64,000 nucleotides of DNA from Actinacidiphila epipremni (GTDB lineage: Bacteria; Actinomycetota; Actinomycetes; Streptomycetales; Streptomycetaceae), in NCBI RefSeq assembly GCF_012034175.1, contig NZ_JAATEJ010000026.1:1-64000 (forward strand), written 5' to 3'. Of the stretch, positions 26,083-34,316 are shown piece by piece; the stretch's first letter is position 1, and every line of letters starts with the position of its first letter. The position numbers and the translations under genes are program-made. Under the pieces are notes generated by a model. That model was not told where the DNA came from, ran no database searches, and worked only from the letters and a program-made list of their open reading frames with translations.

Positions 26083-26703
26083 GTGCGCTTTCGTCTGACC
26101 CCCAGGGAGACGAGCTTCTACGACATGTTCGCCGCGTCCGCGGACAACATCGTCACCGGTTCGAAGCTCCTCATGGAACTGCTGGGAGCCGATTCGGCTA
26201 CCCGCACCGAGATCGCCGAGCGGATGCGGGCGGCGGAGCACGCGGGAGACGACGCGACCCACGCGATCTTCCACCAGTTGAACTCGTCGTTCATCACGCC
26301 CTTCGACCGCGAGGACATCTACACCCTCGCCGGCTCGCTCGACGACATCATGGACTATCTGGAAGAGGCCGTTGACCTGGTCGTCCTCTACAACGTCGAG
26401 GAACTGCCCAAGGGGGTCGAGCAGCAGATCGAGGTGCTCGCCCGGGCCGCGGAGCTGACCGCCGAGGCGATGCCCAACCTGCGCACGATGTCCAACCTCA
26501 CCGAGTACTGGATCGAGGTCAACCGGCTGGAGAACCAGGCCGACCAGATCCACCGCAAGCTGCTCGCGCAGCTGTTCAACGGCAAGTACGACGCCATCGA
26601 GGTGCTCAAGCTCAAGCAGATCGTGGATGTGCTGGAGGAGGCCGCGGACGCCTTCGAGCACGTGGCGAACACCGTGGAGACCATCGCGGTCAAGGAGTCC
26701 TGA
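26083..26703 (+). CDS. DUF47/PhoU-like partner of the Pit phosphate transporter
   Basis: This 206-residue all-helical protein belongs to the DUF47/PhoU-like family, which accompanies Pit transporters and adjusts uptake. The repeated helical pattern (MRAAEHAGDDATHAIFHQLN, then RLENQADQIHRKLLAQLF) is typical. The GTG start at 26083 is preceded by GAGGAA. It ends five bases before the pit start codon, so the two are coupled. Confidence 0.9.
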   Translation: MRFRLTPRETSFYDMFAASADNIVTGSKLLMELLGADSATRTEIAERMRAAEHAGDDATHAIFHQLNSSFITPFDREDIYTLAGSLDDIMDYLEEAVDLVVLYNVEELPKGVEQQIEVLARAAELTAEAMPNLRTMSNLTEYWIEVNRLENQADQIHRKLLAQLFNGKYDAIEVLKLKQIVDVLEEAADAFEHVANTVETIAVKES

Positions 26704-26708
26704 CCTAC

Positions 26709-27704
26709 GTGGACACCTTCGCACTGATCGTCACCGTCGCGGTGGCGCTCTTCTTCACGTACACCAACGGTTTCCACGACTCGGCGAACGCCATCGCCAC
26801 CTCCGTGTCGACCCGGGCGCTGACCCCCCGGGCGGCGCTGGCGATGGCCGCGGTGATGAACCTGGCCGGCGCCTTCCTCGGCAGCGGCGTCGCCAAGACG
26901 GTCAGCAAGGGCCTCATCGACACCCCCACCGGGCGCTCCGGCATGGGCATCCTGTTCGCCGCGCTCGCCGGCGCGATCGTCTGGAACCTGGTCACCTGGT
27001 ACTTCGGCCTGCCGTCGAGTTCCAGCCACGCGCTGTTCGGCGGGCTGGTCGGCGCGGCGCTGGCCGGCGGGATCGCCGTGCACTGGTCGGGCGTGATCGA
27101 GAAGGTCATCATCCCGATGTTCGTCTCGCCCGTCGTCGGCCTGGTGCTGGGCTATCTGGTCATGGTCGCGATCCTGTGGTTCTTCCGCCGCTCCAACCCG
27201 CACAAGGCCAAGCGCGGCTTCCGTATCGCGCAGACCGTCTCGGCCGCCGCGATGGCGCTCGGCCACGGCCTGCAGGACGCGCAGAAGACCATGGGGGTGG
27301 TGGTGCTGGCGCTGGTCATCCACGACCCGGGCAAGGGCTTCGGCATCCCGATCTGGGTCAAGCTGGTGTGCGCGGCGATGATGTCGCTGGGCACGTACGC
27401 GGGCGGCTGGCGCATCATGCGCACCCTCGGCCGGCGGATCATCGACCTGGACCCGCCGCAGGGCTTCGCCGCCGAGACGACGTCGGCCGCGATCCTCTAC
27501 GGCACCTCGTACATCTTCGAGGCGCCCATCTCCACCACCCACGTCATCACCTCGTCGATCATGGGCGTCGGCGCCACCCGCCGGGTCAAGGCGGTGCGCT
27601 GGGGGGTGGCCAAGAACATCGTGGCGGGCTGGTTCATCACCATGCCGGCCGCGGCCCTGGTCGCCGCCGCGTGCTTCGGCGTCGTGAAGCTCGTCTTCGG
27701 CTGA
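26709..27704 (+). CDS. pit: Low-affinity inorganic phosphate transporter (PiT family)
   Basis: This 331-residue permease moves phosphate, probably with protons or metal, at ordinary phosphate levels. Family signatures are clear: TNGFHDSANAIATSVSTRAL near residue 18, GLPSSSSHALFGGLVGAAL near 100, HGLQDAQKTMG near 185 and APISTTHVITSSIMGVG near 275. About eight to ten membrane helices are visible. AAGGAG lies 11 bases before the GTG start. It forms an operon with the DUF47 gene and converges with pstB. Confidence 0.95.
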   Translation: MDTFALIVTVAVALFFTYTNGFHDSANAIATSVSTRALTPRAALAMAAVMNLAGAFLGSGVAKTVSKGLIDTPTGRSGMGILFAALAGAIVWNLVTWYFGLPSSSSHALFGGLVGAALAGGIAVHWSGVIEKVIIPMFVSPVVGLVLGYLVMVAILWFFRRSNPHKAKRGFRIAQTVSAAAMALGHGLQDAQKTMGVVVLALVIHDPGKGFGIPIWVKLVCAAMMSLGTYAGGWRIMRTLGRRIIDLDPPQGFAAETTSAAILYGTSYIFEAPISTTHVITSSIMGVGATRRVKAVRWGVAKNIVAGWFITMPAAALVAAACFGVVKLVFG

Positions 27705-27757
27705 GCGCGCGCCGGCCGCGCGCCGGCCGCGTACCGGCGGCCTACCGGACACGTATC

Positions 27758-27791
27758 AGGCCCCGCCCCCCTGACCAGGGGAGCGGGGCCT
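27758..27791. terminator. Bidirectional stem-loop between pit and pstB
   Basis: AGGCCCCGC and GCGGGGCCT form a perfect 9-bp outer stem around a smaller CCCCCTG/CCAGGGG stem. It sits between the convergent ends of pit and pstB. There is no long T run, as is common for Streptomyces terminators. Confidence 0.75.
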
Positions 27792-27837
27792 GCGCCTTGC
27801 GGTGGCACCGCCATGCAGCACCGCACGGCGGTCTGGG

Positions 27838-28614
27838 TCACCCGAAGCGGCCGGAGATGTAGTCCTCGGTGGCCTGCACGGACGGGTTGGAGAAGATGCG
27901 CTCGGTGTCGTCGATCTCGATCAGCTTGCCGGGCTGCCCCACGGCGGCCAGGTTGAAGAAGGCGGTGCGGTCCGAGACCCGGGCGGCCTGCTGCATGTTG
28001 TGCGTCACGATGACGATGGTGAAGCGGTCCTTCAGCTCACCGATCAGGTCCTCGATGGCGAGGGTGGAGATCGGGTCGAGCGCGGAGCACGGCTCGTCCA
28101 TCAGCAGCACCTCGGGCTCGACCGCGATGGCGCGGGCGATGCACAGCCGCTGCTGCTGGCCGCCGGACAGGCCCGAGCCGGGCTTGTTCAGCCGGTCCTT
28201 GACCTCGTTCCAGAGGTTGGCGCCCTTGAGGGACTTCTCGACGATGCTGTCGAGCTCGCCCTTCTTGCGGATGCCGTTGAGCTTCAGGCCCGCGGCCACG
28301 TTGTCGTAGATCGACATGGTGGGGAACGGGTTGGGGCGCTGGAAGACCATCCCGACGGTGCGCCGCACGGTCACCGGGTCAACGCCCGAGCCGTACAGGT
28401 TCTCGTCGTCCAGCAGCACCTTGCCCTCGACGCGGCCCCCGGGGGTGACCTCGTGCATACGGTTCAGGGTGCGCAGGAAGGTGGACTTGCCGCAGCCGGA
28501 CGGGCCGATGAAGGCCGTCACGGAGCCGGGCTCGATGGTCATGGAGATGTCGTCGATCGCCTTGTGGGCGGTGTAGTACGCGGACAGGCCGCTGACGTCG
28601 ATGCGCTTGGCCAT
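27838..28614 (-). CDS. pstB: Phosphate ABC transporter ATPase PstB
   Basis: This 258-residue ATPase drives high-affinity phosphate import. Walker A is GPSGCGKST (37-45), the signature LSGGQQQR and Walker B LLMDEPCSALDP follow, and the H-loop is VTHNM. The ATG at 28614 matches the length of known PstB; a GTG at 28626 would add four residues. It is the last gene of pstSCAB. Confidence 0.97.
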   Translation of the reverse strand: MAKRIDVSGLSAYYTAHKAIDDISMTIEPGSVTAFIGPSGCGKSTFLRTLNRMHEVTPGGRVEGKVLLDDENLYGSGVDPVTVRRTVGMVFQRPNPFPTMSIYDNVAAGLKLNGIRKKGELDSIVEKSLKGANLWNEVKDRLNKPGSGLSGGQQQRLCIARAIAVEPEVLLMDEPCSALDPISTLAIEDLIGELKDRFTIVIVTHNMQQAARVSDRTAFFNLAAVGQPGKLIEIDDTERIFSNPSVQATEDYISGRFG

Positions 28615-28696
28615 GGTGGGGATCACTTCTTTTCTACGACGGTCCGGCTGACTGCTGGGATGGCCGCGTCAGCGACCGGCCACGCGGCGGAGCCGC

Positions 28697-29773
28697 TCAT
28701 TGATGCTTCGGTGCCTTCCAGCGGGCGATGGCCCGGGCGACGAGGTTCAGGATCATCACGAACGCGATGAGCACCAGGGCGGCGCCCCAGGCGCGGGCGT
28801 AGCTGGGCTCGTTGCCGTTCTTGTACTGCTCGTAGATGTAGTACGGCAGCGACGACTGCGGGTCGTGGAAGGGGTCGGTGTTGATGACGTTGCTGCCGAA
28901 GACCAGCAGCGCGATCGGGGCGCTCTCACCGGCGATACGGGCCACGGCCAGCATGACGCCGGTGGTGATGCCGCCGATGGACGTCGGCACGACGACCTTG
29001 ACGATGGTGCGCCACTTGGGCACGCCGAGCGCCAGCGAGGCCTCGCGCAGCTCGTTGGGGACGAGCTTGAGCATCTCCTCGGTGGAGCGCACGACGACCG
29101 GCAGCATCAGGATCGCCAGCGCCAGCGAGCCGGCGAAGCCGTTCGCGGGGGCTTTGTCGAGCAGCACGAACCAGATCGACAGGATGAACAGACCGGCGAC
29201 GATCGACGGGACACCCGTCATGACGTCGACGAAGAAGGTCACCCACTTGGCGAGCCGGCCCTTGCCGTACTCGACCAGGTAGACGGCCGTCAGCAGGCCG
29301 ATGGGGGTCGCGATGACCGCGGCGATGCCGACCTGCTCCAGGGTGCCGATGATGGCGTGGTAGACGCCGCCGCCGGGCTGGAGGGTCAGCACGTTGTTCA
29401 TCGAGTGCGTCAGGAAGGTGCCGTCGATGACGCCGGCGCCCTTCTTGATCGTCGTCTCGACCAGCGAGTACAGCGGGATGACGGCCAGGATGAAGCTGGA
29501 CCACACCAGGCTGGTGGCGACCCGGTCCTTGGCCTGGCGGCGGCCCTCGACCTGCGCGGTGATGGCGTACGAGCCGCCGACGAACAGCAGCAGGGCGATC
29601 AGGCCCCACTGGATGTGGCTGCTGAGCCCGGCGCCGGCGCCGATGGCGACCGCGACCACGATGGCTCCCGCGGCGATCGCCAGCGGGCTCCAGCGGGGCA
29701 GGTGGCGGGAGGCGAGCTTGGTGTGCGCGGGACGCCCGGCGGCCGGCGTGGCGTCCATGACCGTGTCACTCAT
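28697..29773 (-). CDS. pstA: Phosphate ABC transporter permease PstA
   Basis: This 358-residue permease forms the phosphate channel with PstC. Six membrane segments are visible, plus the loop EEMLKLVPNELREASLALGV that docks PstB. A long N-terminal part with two extra hydrophobic stretches precedes the core. Its ATG overlaps the pstC stop by four bases; 82 bases separate it from pstB. Confidence 0.96.
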   Translation of the reverse strand: MSDTVMDATPAAGRPAHTKLASRHLPRWSPLAIAAGAIVVAVAIGAGAGLSSHIQWGLIALLLFVGGSYAITAQVEGRRQAKDRVATSLVWSSFILAVIPLYSLVETTIKKGAGVIDGTFLTHSMNNVLTLQPGGGVYHAIIGTLEQVGIAAVIATPIGLLTAVYLVEYGKGRLAKWVTFFVDVMTGVPSIVAGLFILSIWFVLLDKAPANGFAGSLALAILMLPVVVRSTEEMLKLVPNELREASLALGVPKWRTIVKVVVPTSIGGITTGVMLAVARIAGESAPIALLVFGSNVINTDPFHDPQSSLPYYIYEQYKNGNEPSYARAWGAALVLIAFVMILNLVARAIARWKAPKHQ

Positions 29774-30756
29774 GCGTTGGCCCCCGAGTATTCCTTACGC
29801 CGCTGGATGATGATCCGCGCGGCACCGTTGACCAGCAGGGTGATGAGGAACAGCACCAGGCCGGAGGCGATCAGCGCGTCCCGGCCGAAGTCGTCGGCCT
29901 CGCCGAACTTCGCGACGATGTTCTGCGAGAAGGTGCCGCCGACCGGGTCCAGGATGTGCGCCGACAGCGTCGGCGAGGCGGACAGCACGGTCGCGACCGC
30001 CATGGTCTCGCCGAGCGCGCGGCCCAGGCCCAGCATGGAGGCGCTGATGATGCCGGAGCGGGCGAAGGGCAGCACCGACAGCCGGATGACCTCCCAGCGG
30101 GTCGCGCCGAGCGCGAGTGCCGCCTCCTGGTGCATCTTGGGGACCTGGTTGATGACCTCGCGGCTGACGTTGGTGATGATCGGCAGCACCATGATCGCCA
30201 GCAGGATGCCCACGGTGAACAGCGAGCGGGCCGCGGAGTTGGGGTCCTCCTTGTGGAAGATCACCGTCCAGCCGAGGTAGTCGTCGAGCCACAGGTTCAG
30301 CCCGCGCATGTGCGGCACCAGGAAGAGGGCGCCCCACAGGCCGTAGATGATGCTGGGCACGGCGGCGAGCAGGTCGATGACGTACGCGATGGGGCCGCCG
30401 AGGCGGCGCGGCGCGTAGTGGGTGATGAACAGCGCGATGCCCAGCGCGATCGGCACGGCGATGACCATCGCGATGATGGCGCTGACGACGGTGCCGTAGG
30501 CCAGCACCGCGATACCGAAGACCGGCGGGTTCAGGCTCGGCGTCCACTCGAAGGTGGTCAGGAAGTTGCCGTGGTCCTTGGAGATGGCGTGGACCGCGCG
30601 GACGGTGAGGAACGCGGCGATCGCGGCCATCACCACCAGCAGCGCGATACCGGACCCGCGGGCCATGCCGGCGAATATCCGGTCACCGGGCCGGGTCACG
30701 GGCCCGGTCGCCCGGTGCGGCTCGGGCTTGGTGGGGGGTGGAGCGGTGGTTGTCAT
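29770..30756 (-). CDS. pstC: Phosphate ABC transporter permease PstC
   Basis: This 328-residue permease is the partner of PstA. The first membrane helix is near 34-54, and the ATPase-contact loop is VPKMHQEAALALGATRWEVI. It starts 115 bases after pstS; a very strong hairpin occupies that gap. Regulation is from the PHO box upstream of pstS. Confidence 0.96.
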   Translation of the reverse strand: MTTTAPPPTKPEPHRATGPVTRPGDRIFAGMARGSGIALLVVMAAIAAFLTVRAVHAISKDHGNFLTTFEWTPSLNPPVFGIAVLAYGTVVSAIIAMVIAVPIALGIALFITHYAPRRLGGPIAYVIDLLAAVPSIIYGLWGALFLVPHMRGLNLWLDDYLGWTVIFHKEDPNSAARSLFTVGILLAIMVLPIITNVSREVINQVPKMHQEAALALGATRWEVIRLSVLPFARSGIISASMLGLGRALGETMAVATVLSASPTLSAHILDPVGGTFSQNIVAKFGEADDFGRDALIASGLVLFLITLLVNGAARIIIQRRKEYSGANA

Positions 30757-30820
30757 GGGAATCGTTTCTCCGGTCTGGGTGGGGGAGCAGCGGACTCCCC
30801 CGGCGGCGGTGCACCGGATA

Positions 30821-30866
30821 CGCGGCGGGGGCCCCGCGGTCGAAGGACCGCGGGGCCCCCGCCGCG
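30821..30866 (-). promoter_or_regulatory. Perfect 21-bp stem-loop between pstS and pstC
   Basis: CGCGGCGGGGGCCCCGCGGTC (30821-30841) pairs perfectly with 30846-30866 around a four-base loop. It begins six bases after the pstS stop on the transcript and has no T run. It is likely to stabilise the pstS message or partly stop transcription so that binding protein exceeds permease. Confidence 0.85.
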
Positions 30867-30871
30867 CGTGG

Positions 30872-32038
30872 TCAGGCGAGCGAACCGATGGTGGTGCGCA
30901 CCTTGGCGGCGATCTCCGGCGGCAGCGGGGCGTAGCCGGCGTCGGACAGCTTCTGCTGGCCCTGGTCGCTCGCGATGTAGTTCAGGAAGGACTTGGTCAG
31001 CGGCAGCGTGTCGGCCTTGTTGCCCTTGTCGCAGGCGATCTCGTAGGTCACCAGGACGATCGGGTAGGCGTTGTCCGCCTTGGTGGTGTACGCGGCGCCC
31101 AGGTCGAGGGCCAGGTCGGAGCCGGTGCCGACGATCTTCGCGGAGGCGATGCCCGCGGAGGCGTTGGCGGTGGTGGCCTCGACCGGGGCGGAGGCACCGG
31201 TGTTGATCTTGACGGTCGGGATGCTGTTGGCGGTCGCGTAGGACAGCTCGAAGTAGCCGATCGCGCCCTCGGTCTGCTTGACCAGCGCGGCGACACCGGA
31301 GGACTGCGCGGCGGCCTGGCCGCCCTTGGCGGCCCACGCCTTGGCGTGCTCGTACGGCCAGTCGGCCGGCGCGGCGCCCTTGAAGTACTTGGTCAGGTTG
31401 TCGGTCGTGCCGGAGTCGTCCTGGCGGTGGACCGACTGGATCTTCGTGCTGGGCAGCTTGGCGCCGGAGTTGAGCGCGGCGATCGCCGGGTCGTTCCAGG
31501 TGGTGATCTTGCCGTTGAAGATCTTCGCCAGGGTCGACGCGTCGAGGACCAGGTTGTCCACGCCGGGCAGGTTGTAGCCGATGGCGATCGGGCCGCCGAC
31601 CATCGGGATGTTGATGCCCTGGCCGCCGACGCAGACCTTCTTGGAGGAGGCGACCTCTTCGGGCTTCAGCGGGGAGTCGGAGCCGGCGAAGGCGTCCGTG
31701 CCCTGGTTGAAGTCGATGATGCCCTCACCGGAGGACGACGCCTTGTAGTTGATCGTGGCGCCGCTGCAGGCCTGCTGGTAGTCCTTGACCCAGGACTCGA
31801 TCGCGTTCTGCTGGGCGGTCGAGCCGGAGGAGAGGATCTTGCCGTCGGCGCAGGTGATGCCCAGCGCGTTCGTGCCCCCGCCCGTGCTGCTGCTGCTCGC
31901 GCTGCTCGACGTGCTGGGCGACGACGAGTTGTCGCTGTCGTTGTCGTCCGAGCCGCAGGCGGACAGGACCAGCGCACCGGTAATCGCGACCGCGCCGACG
32001 GTCAGGGCGCGCAGCCCGCTCTTACGCTGAAGCTTCAC
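30872..32038 (-). CDS. pstS: Phosphate-binding lipoprotein PstS
   Basis: This 388-residue lipoprotein binds phosphate outside the membrane for the PstCAB pump. The signal ends in lipobox LSAC (Cys29). A serine-rich linker (SSSPSTSSSASSSSTGG) follows. The phosphate-binding loops SGSTAQQNA and SSSGEGIIDF, and DDSGTTDNLTKYF, are visible. The GTG start is preceded by GGAAGGAA about 12 bases away. A PHO box lies 108-151 bases upstream. Confidence 0.97.
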   Translation of the reverse strand: MKLQRKSGLRALTVGAVAITGALVLSACGSDDNDSDNSSSPSTSSSASSSSTGGGTNALGITCADGKILSSGSTAQQNAIESWVKDYQQACSGATINYKASSSGEGIIDFNQGTDAFAGSDSPLKPEEVASSKKVCVGGQGINIPMVGGPIAIGYNLPGVDNLVLDASTLAKIFNGKITTWNDPAIAALNSGAKLPSTKIQSVHRQDDSGTTDNLTKYFKGAAPADWPYEHAKAWAAKGGQAAAQSSGVAALVKQTEGAIGYFELSYATANSIPTVKINTGASAPVEATTANASAGIASAKIVGTGSDLALDLGAAYTTKADNAYPIVLVTYEIACDKGNKADTLPLTKSFLNYIASDQGQQKLSDAGYAPLPPEIAAKVRTTIGSLA

Positions 32039-32134
32039 CTTCGTGTGTTCCTTCCGAGAGCCCGCCGGTGCACGGCGAAGCAGAGGGTTTGTGTTTCTGC
32101 GTCCCCCGGCGGCTGATGACCACCGGTACGGCCG

Positions 32135-32189
32135 AAATTAGGCAGATCAGGTGAAGCGACCAACGGGAGAGGGTGAACGCCAGGTGAAC
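32135..32189 (-). promoter_or_regulatory. PHO box and -10 of pstS
   Basis: Four 11-base units on the minus strand read GTTCACCTGGC, GTTCACCCTCT, CCCGTTGGTCG and CTTCACCTGAT (32189 down to 32146). Three of the four match the PhoP consensus GTTCACC. TAATTT at 32140-32135 is a plausible -10 just beyond. This is the usual layout of PhoP-activated Streptomyces promoters. Confidence 0.88.
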
Positions 32190-32225
32190 CTCGTCCGTCA
32201 GTGCGGTGATGCCCGTGGGGAAGCG

Positions 32226-33095
32226 CTACCGGGGCCCGCGCAGCAGGCCCTCCGGGAGGCCGAGACGGCCCCGCAGCGCCCGGGCGCCGGGCGGCGTGAC
32301 GGCGACGGCACGGGTGGTGCCGACCCGGGTGATCCAGCCCGCGTCGAACGCGTGGCGGCACAGGGCGGCACCGACGGCGCCGGCCAGGTGCGGGCGGCGC
32401 TCGGTCCAGTCCAGGCATGACCGTACCGCAGGGCGGCGGGTGCCCGCGGGCACATCGACACCGAGGTCGGCCAGCCAGGCCGCTCCCGCGGCGGTCAGGC
32501 CCAGCCCGTGGGTGTCGTCCAGCAGCCGCCGGGCCACCATCGCGTCGGTGAGCGCCACCCCGACCGCGCCGGCGAGGTGGTCGTAGCACGTCCTGGCGTG
32601 CGCGAGCGCCTTGCGGCGGCCGGCCGCCGAGAGCGTACGGGGCGGCTGCGCGGGGCGGCCGGGGGCCAGCGCGGCCAGGCTCTCCACGACCTCGGCGACC
32701 TGCGGCCCGGCCAGCCGCACATACCGGTGCCGGCCCTGCCGCTCCTGCGCGAGCAGGCCGCCGGCGACCAGGGCGTTCAGATGCCCGGTCGCCGTCGAGG
32801 GCGCGACGCCCGCGTGCCGCGCGAGCTCCGCGGCCGTCCACGCCCGGCCGTCGAGCAGGGCGAGCAGGAAGCCGGCCCGCGTGCCGTCGGCCAGCAGCTT
32901 GGCCACCCCGGCGAGATCGGGCGCGGACCCGCTCGCGCGCGGGTCGGCCGCCTGCGGTCCGCCCGCCTGCGGCCCGGCCGTCCGGGGCGTGTCCGCCCGC
33001 CGCGCGGTGTCCAGGGCGTGCGCGGGCCGGCCTGCGTCCGGGGCGGGCCCGGGCGGCGGAGCGGCGGCGCGCTGCCTGGAGGTCATGCGGTCCAT
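32226..33095 (-). CDS. ArsR-type winged-helix regulator
   Basis: This 289-residue protein has an ArsR-like winged helix at about 62-130 (TRAGFLLALLDGRAWTAAELARHAGVAPSTATGHL, wing GRHRYVRLAG) and a C-terminal domain with several histidines and cysteines (RSCLDWTERRPHLAGAVGAALCRHAF). The proline/alanine-rich first 55 residues are probably disordered. It is divergent from a flavin reductase-like gene 56 bases away, which it may control. The signal it senses is unknown. A start at 33086 is also possible. Confidence 0.8.
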   Translation of the reverse strand: MDRMTSRQRAAAPPPGPAPDAGRPAHALDTARRADTPRTAGPQAGGPQAADPRASGSAPDLAGVAKLLADGTRAGFLLALLDGRAWTAAELARHAGVAPSTATGHLNALVAGGLLAQERQGRHRYVRLAGPQVAEVVESLAALAPGRPAQPPRTLSAAGRRKALAHARTCYDHLAGAVGVALTDAMVARRLLDDTHGLGLTAAGAAWLADLGVDVPAGTRRPAVRSCLDWTERRPHLAGAVGAALCRHAFDAGWITRVGTTRAVAVTPPGARALRGRLGLPEGLLRGPR

Positions 33096-33151
33096 TCTCG
33101 CCCCGGACGCTTCGGCCGGCGCCGAAGGGACCCGCTCCTACGCTGCCGGGC

Positions 33152-33799
33152 ATGGACACTGCACCTGCCGGCACGCTGCCGGGCCCCACGGCGGGCGGGC
33201 ACCTGCGGATCAAGCCGAGCATCCTGTACTTCGGCACACCCGTGGTGCTCGTCTCGACCGAGAACCCGGACGGCACGTTCAACCTCGCGCCGCTGTCCTC
33301 CGCCTGGGCCCTGGGCCGCACCGTCGTACTCGGGCTCGGCGGCGACGGGCAGACCGCGGACAACCTCGCCGCCCGCCCCGAGCTCGCGCTCAGCCTGCCC
33401 GCGCCCGAGCAGTGGCCGGCCGTGGAGCGGCTCGCGCCGCTGACCGGGCGCCATCCGGTGCCGGCGACCAAGGCCGCGGGCTGCCGCTTCGAGCCGGACA
33501 AGTTCGGCGCCGCGGGGCTCACGCCCGAGCCGTCGCACGGCATACGCCCGCCGCGGGTGGCCGGCTGCCCGCTCCAGCTGGAGGCCCGCGCCACGCGCGT
33601 ACGGCCGGGCACGACGGGCGACTTCGTCATCGTCGAGGCCGCGGTCGCCGCGGTGCACGCCGACCCGCGCATCGTCGTCCCCGGCACGGACCACGTCGAC
33701 CCGGGCGCGTGGAGCCCGCTGGTCTACAACTTCCGCCACTACTTCGGCCTCGGACCCGAGCTCGGCCACTCCTACCGCACGCAGACGCCCCGCACGTAA
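33152..33799 (+). CDS. Flavin reductase-like (FMN-binding split barrel) protein
   Basis: This 215-residue protein belongs to the DIM6/NTAB flavin reductase-like family (NPDGTFNLAPLSSAWALG near 40-57, GQTADNLAARPELALSLP near 72-90, FNLAPLSS being typical). Such proteins bind FMN and reduce it or a nitrogen compound. TACGCT ends 7 bases before the ATG with no Shine-Dalgarno, so the message may be leaderless. The divergent ArsR-type gene is a likely regulator. Confidence 0.8.
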   Translation: MDTAPAGTLPGPTAGGHLRIKPSILYFGTPVVLVSTENPDGTFNLAPLSSAWALGRTVVLGLGGDGQTADNLAARPELALSLPAPEQWPAVERLAPLTGRHPVPATKAAGCRFEPDKFGAAGLTPEPSHGIRPPRVAGCPLQLEARATRVRPGTTGDFVIVEAAVAAVHADPRIVVPGTDHVDPGAWSPLVYNFRHYFGLGPELGHSYRTQTPRT

Positions 33800-33824
33800 A
33801 GCCCCGTCAGCGCCATCAGCCCCG

Positions 33825-34316
33825 TCAGTCCCGCCAGCTCCGGCCCGGCGCCCGTCCGTCCCGTCGGTCCGGCGCGTCGAGGGTGCGCAGGAGTGCGTCG
33901 ATGAGGGGGCGGTCGCGGTCGTGGGTGAGGCGGTGCCGGGCGGCGGTCGGCGGGAGCCAGACCAGCGCGTCGACCTCCGCGTTCGCGGCGAAGTCGCCCG
34001 CGTGCGCGTGCGCCGCCCAGTAGCGGACCTCCTTGGGGCGGCCGGCCACCAGGTAGTACGTGGCCGGCAGCGCCGGGCCCAGCTCGCACTCCAGGCCGGT
34101 CTCCTCGCGGGTCTCGCGGACGGCCGCCGCCGCGTACTCCTCGCCGCGCTTGAGCTTGCCCTTCGGCAGGCTCCAGTCGTCGTAGCGCGGCCGGTGGATC
34201 AGCGCGACCTCCACGTCGGGGCGGCCGGGCGCGGTGCGCCACAGCACCACGCCCGCCGCCCGGACGGTCGTCCCCACCGGGCGGTCCGGGCCCGCCGGCT
34301 CGGGGTGCGTGCTCAT
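33825..34316 (-). CDS. NUDIX hydrolase
   Basis: This 163-residue protein has an exact Nudix box beginning at Gly53 (GKLKRGEE, then VRETREETGLE, ending at 76). Substrates are usually nucleoside diphosphate derivatives or diadenosine polyphosphates. Its ATG overlaps the stop of the CHAD gene by four bases, so ppk, CHAD and this gene form a minus-strand set that suggests polyphosphate or nucleotide housekeeping. Confidence 0.92.
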   Translation of the reverse strand: MSTHPEPAGPDRPVGTTVRAAGVVLWRTAPGRPDVEVALIHRPRYDDWSLPKGKLKRGEEYAAAAVRETREETGLECELGPALPATYYLVAGRPKEVRYWAAHAHAGDFAANAEVDALVWLPPTAARHRLTHDRDRPLIDALLRTLDAPDRRDGRAPGRSWRD

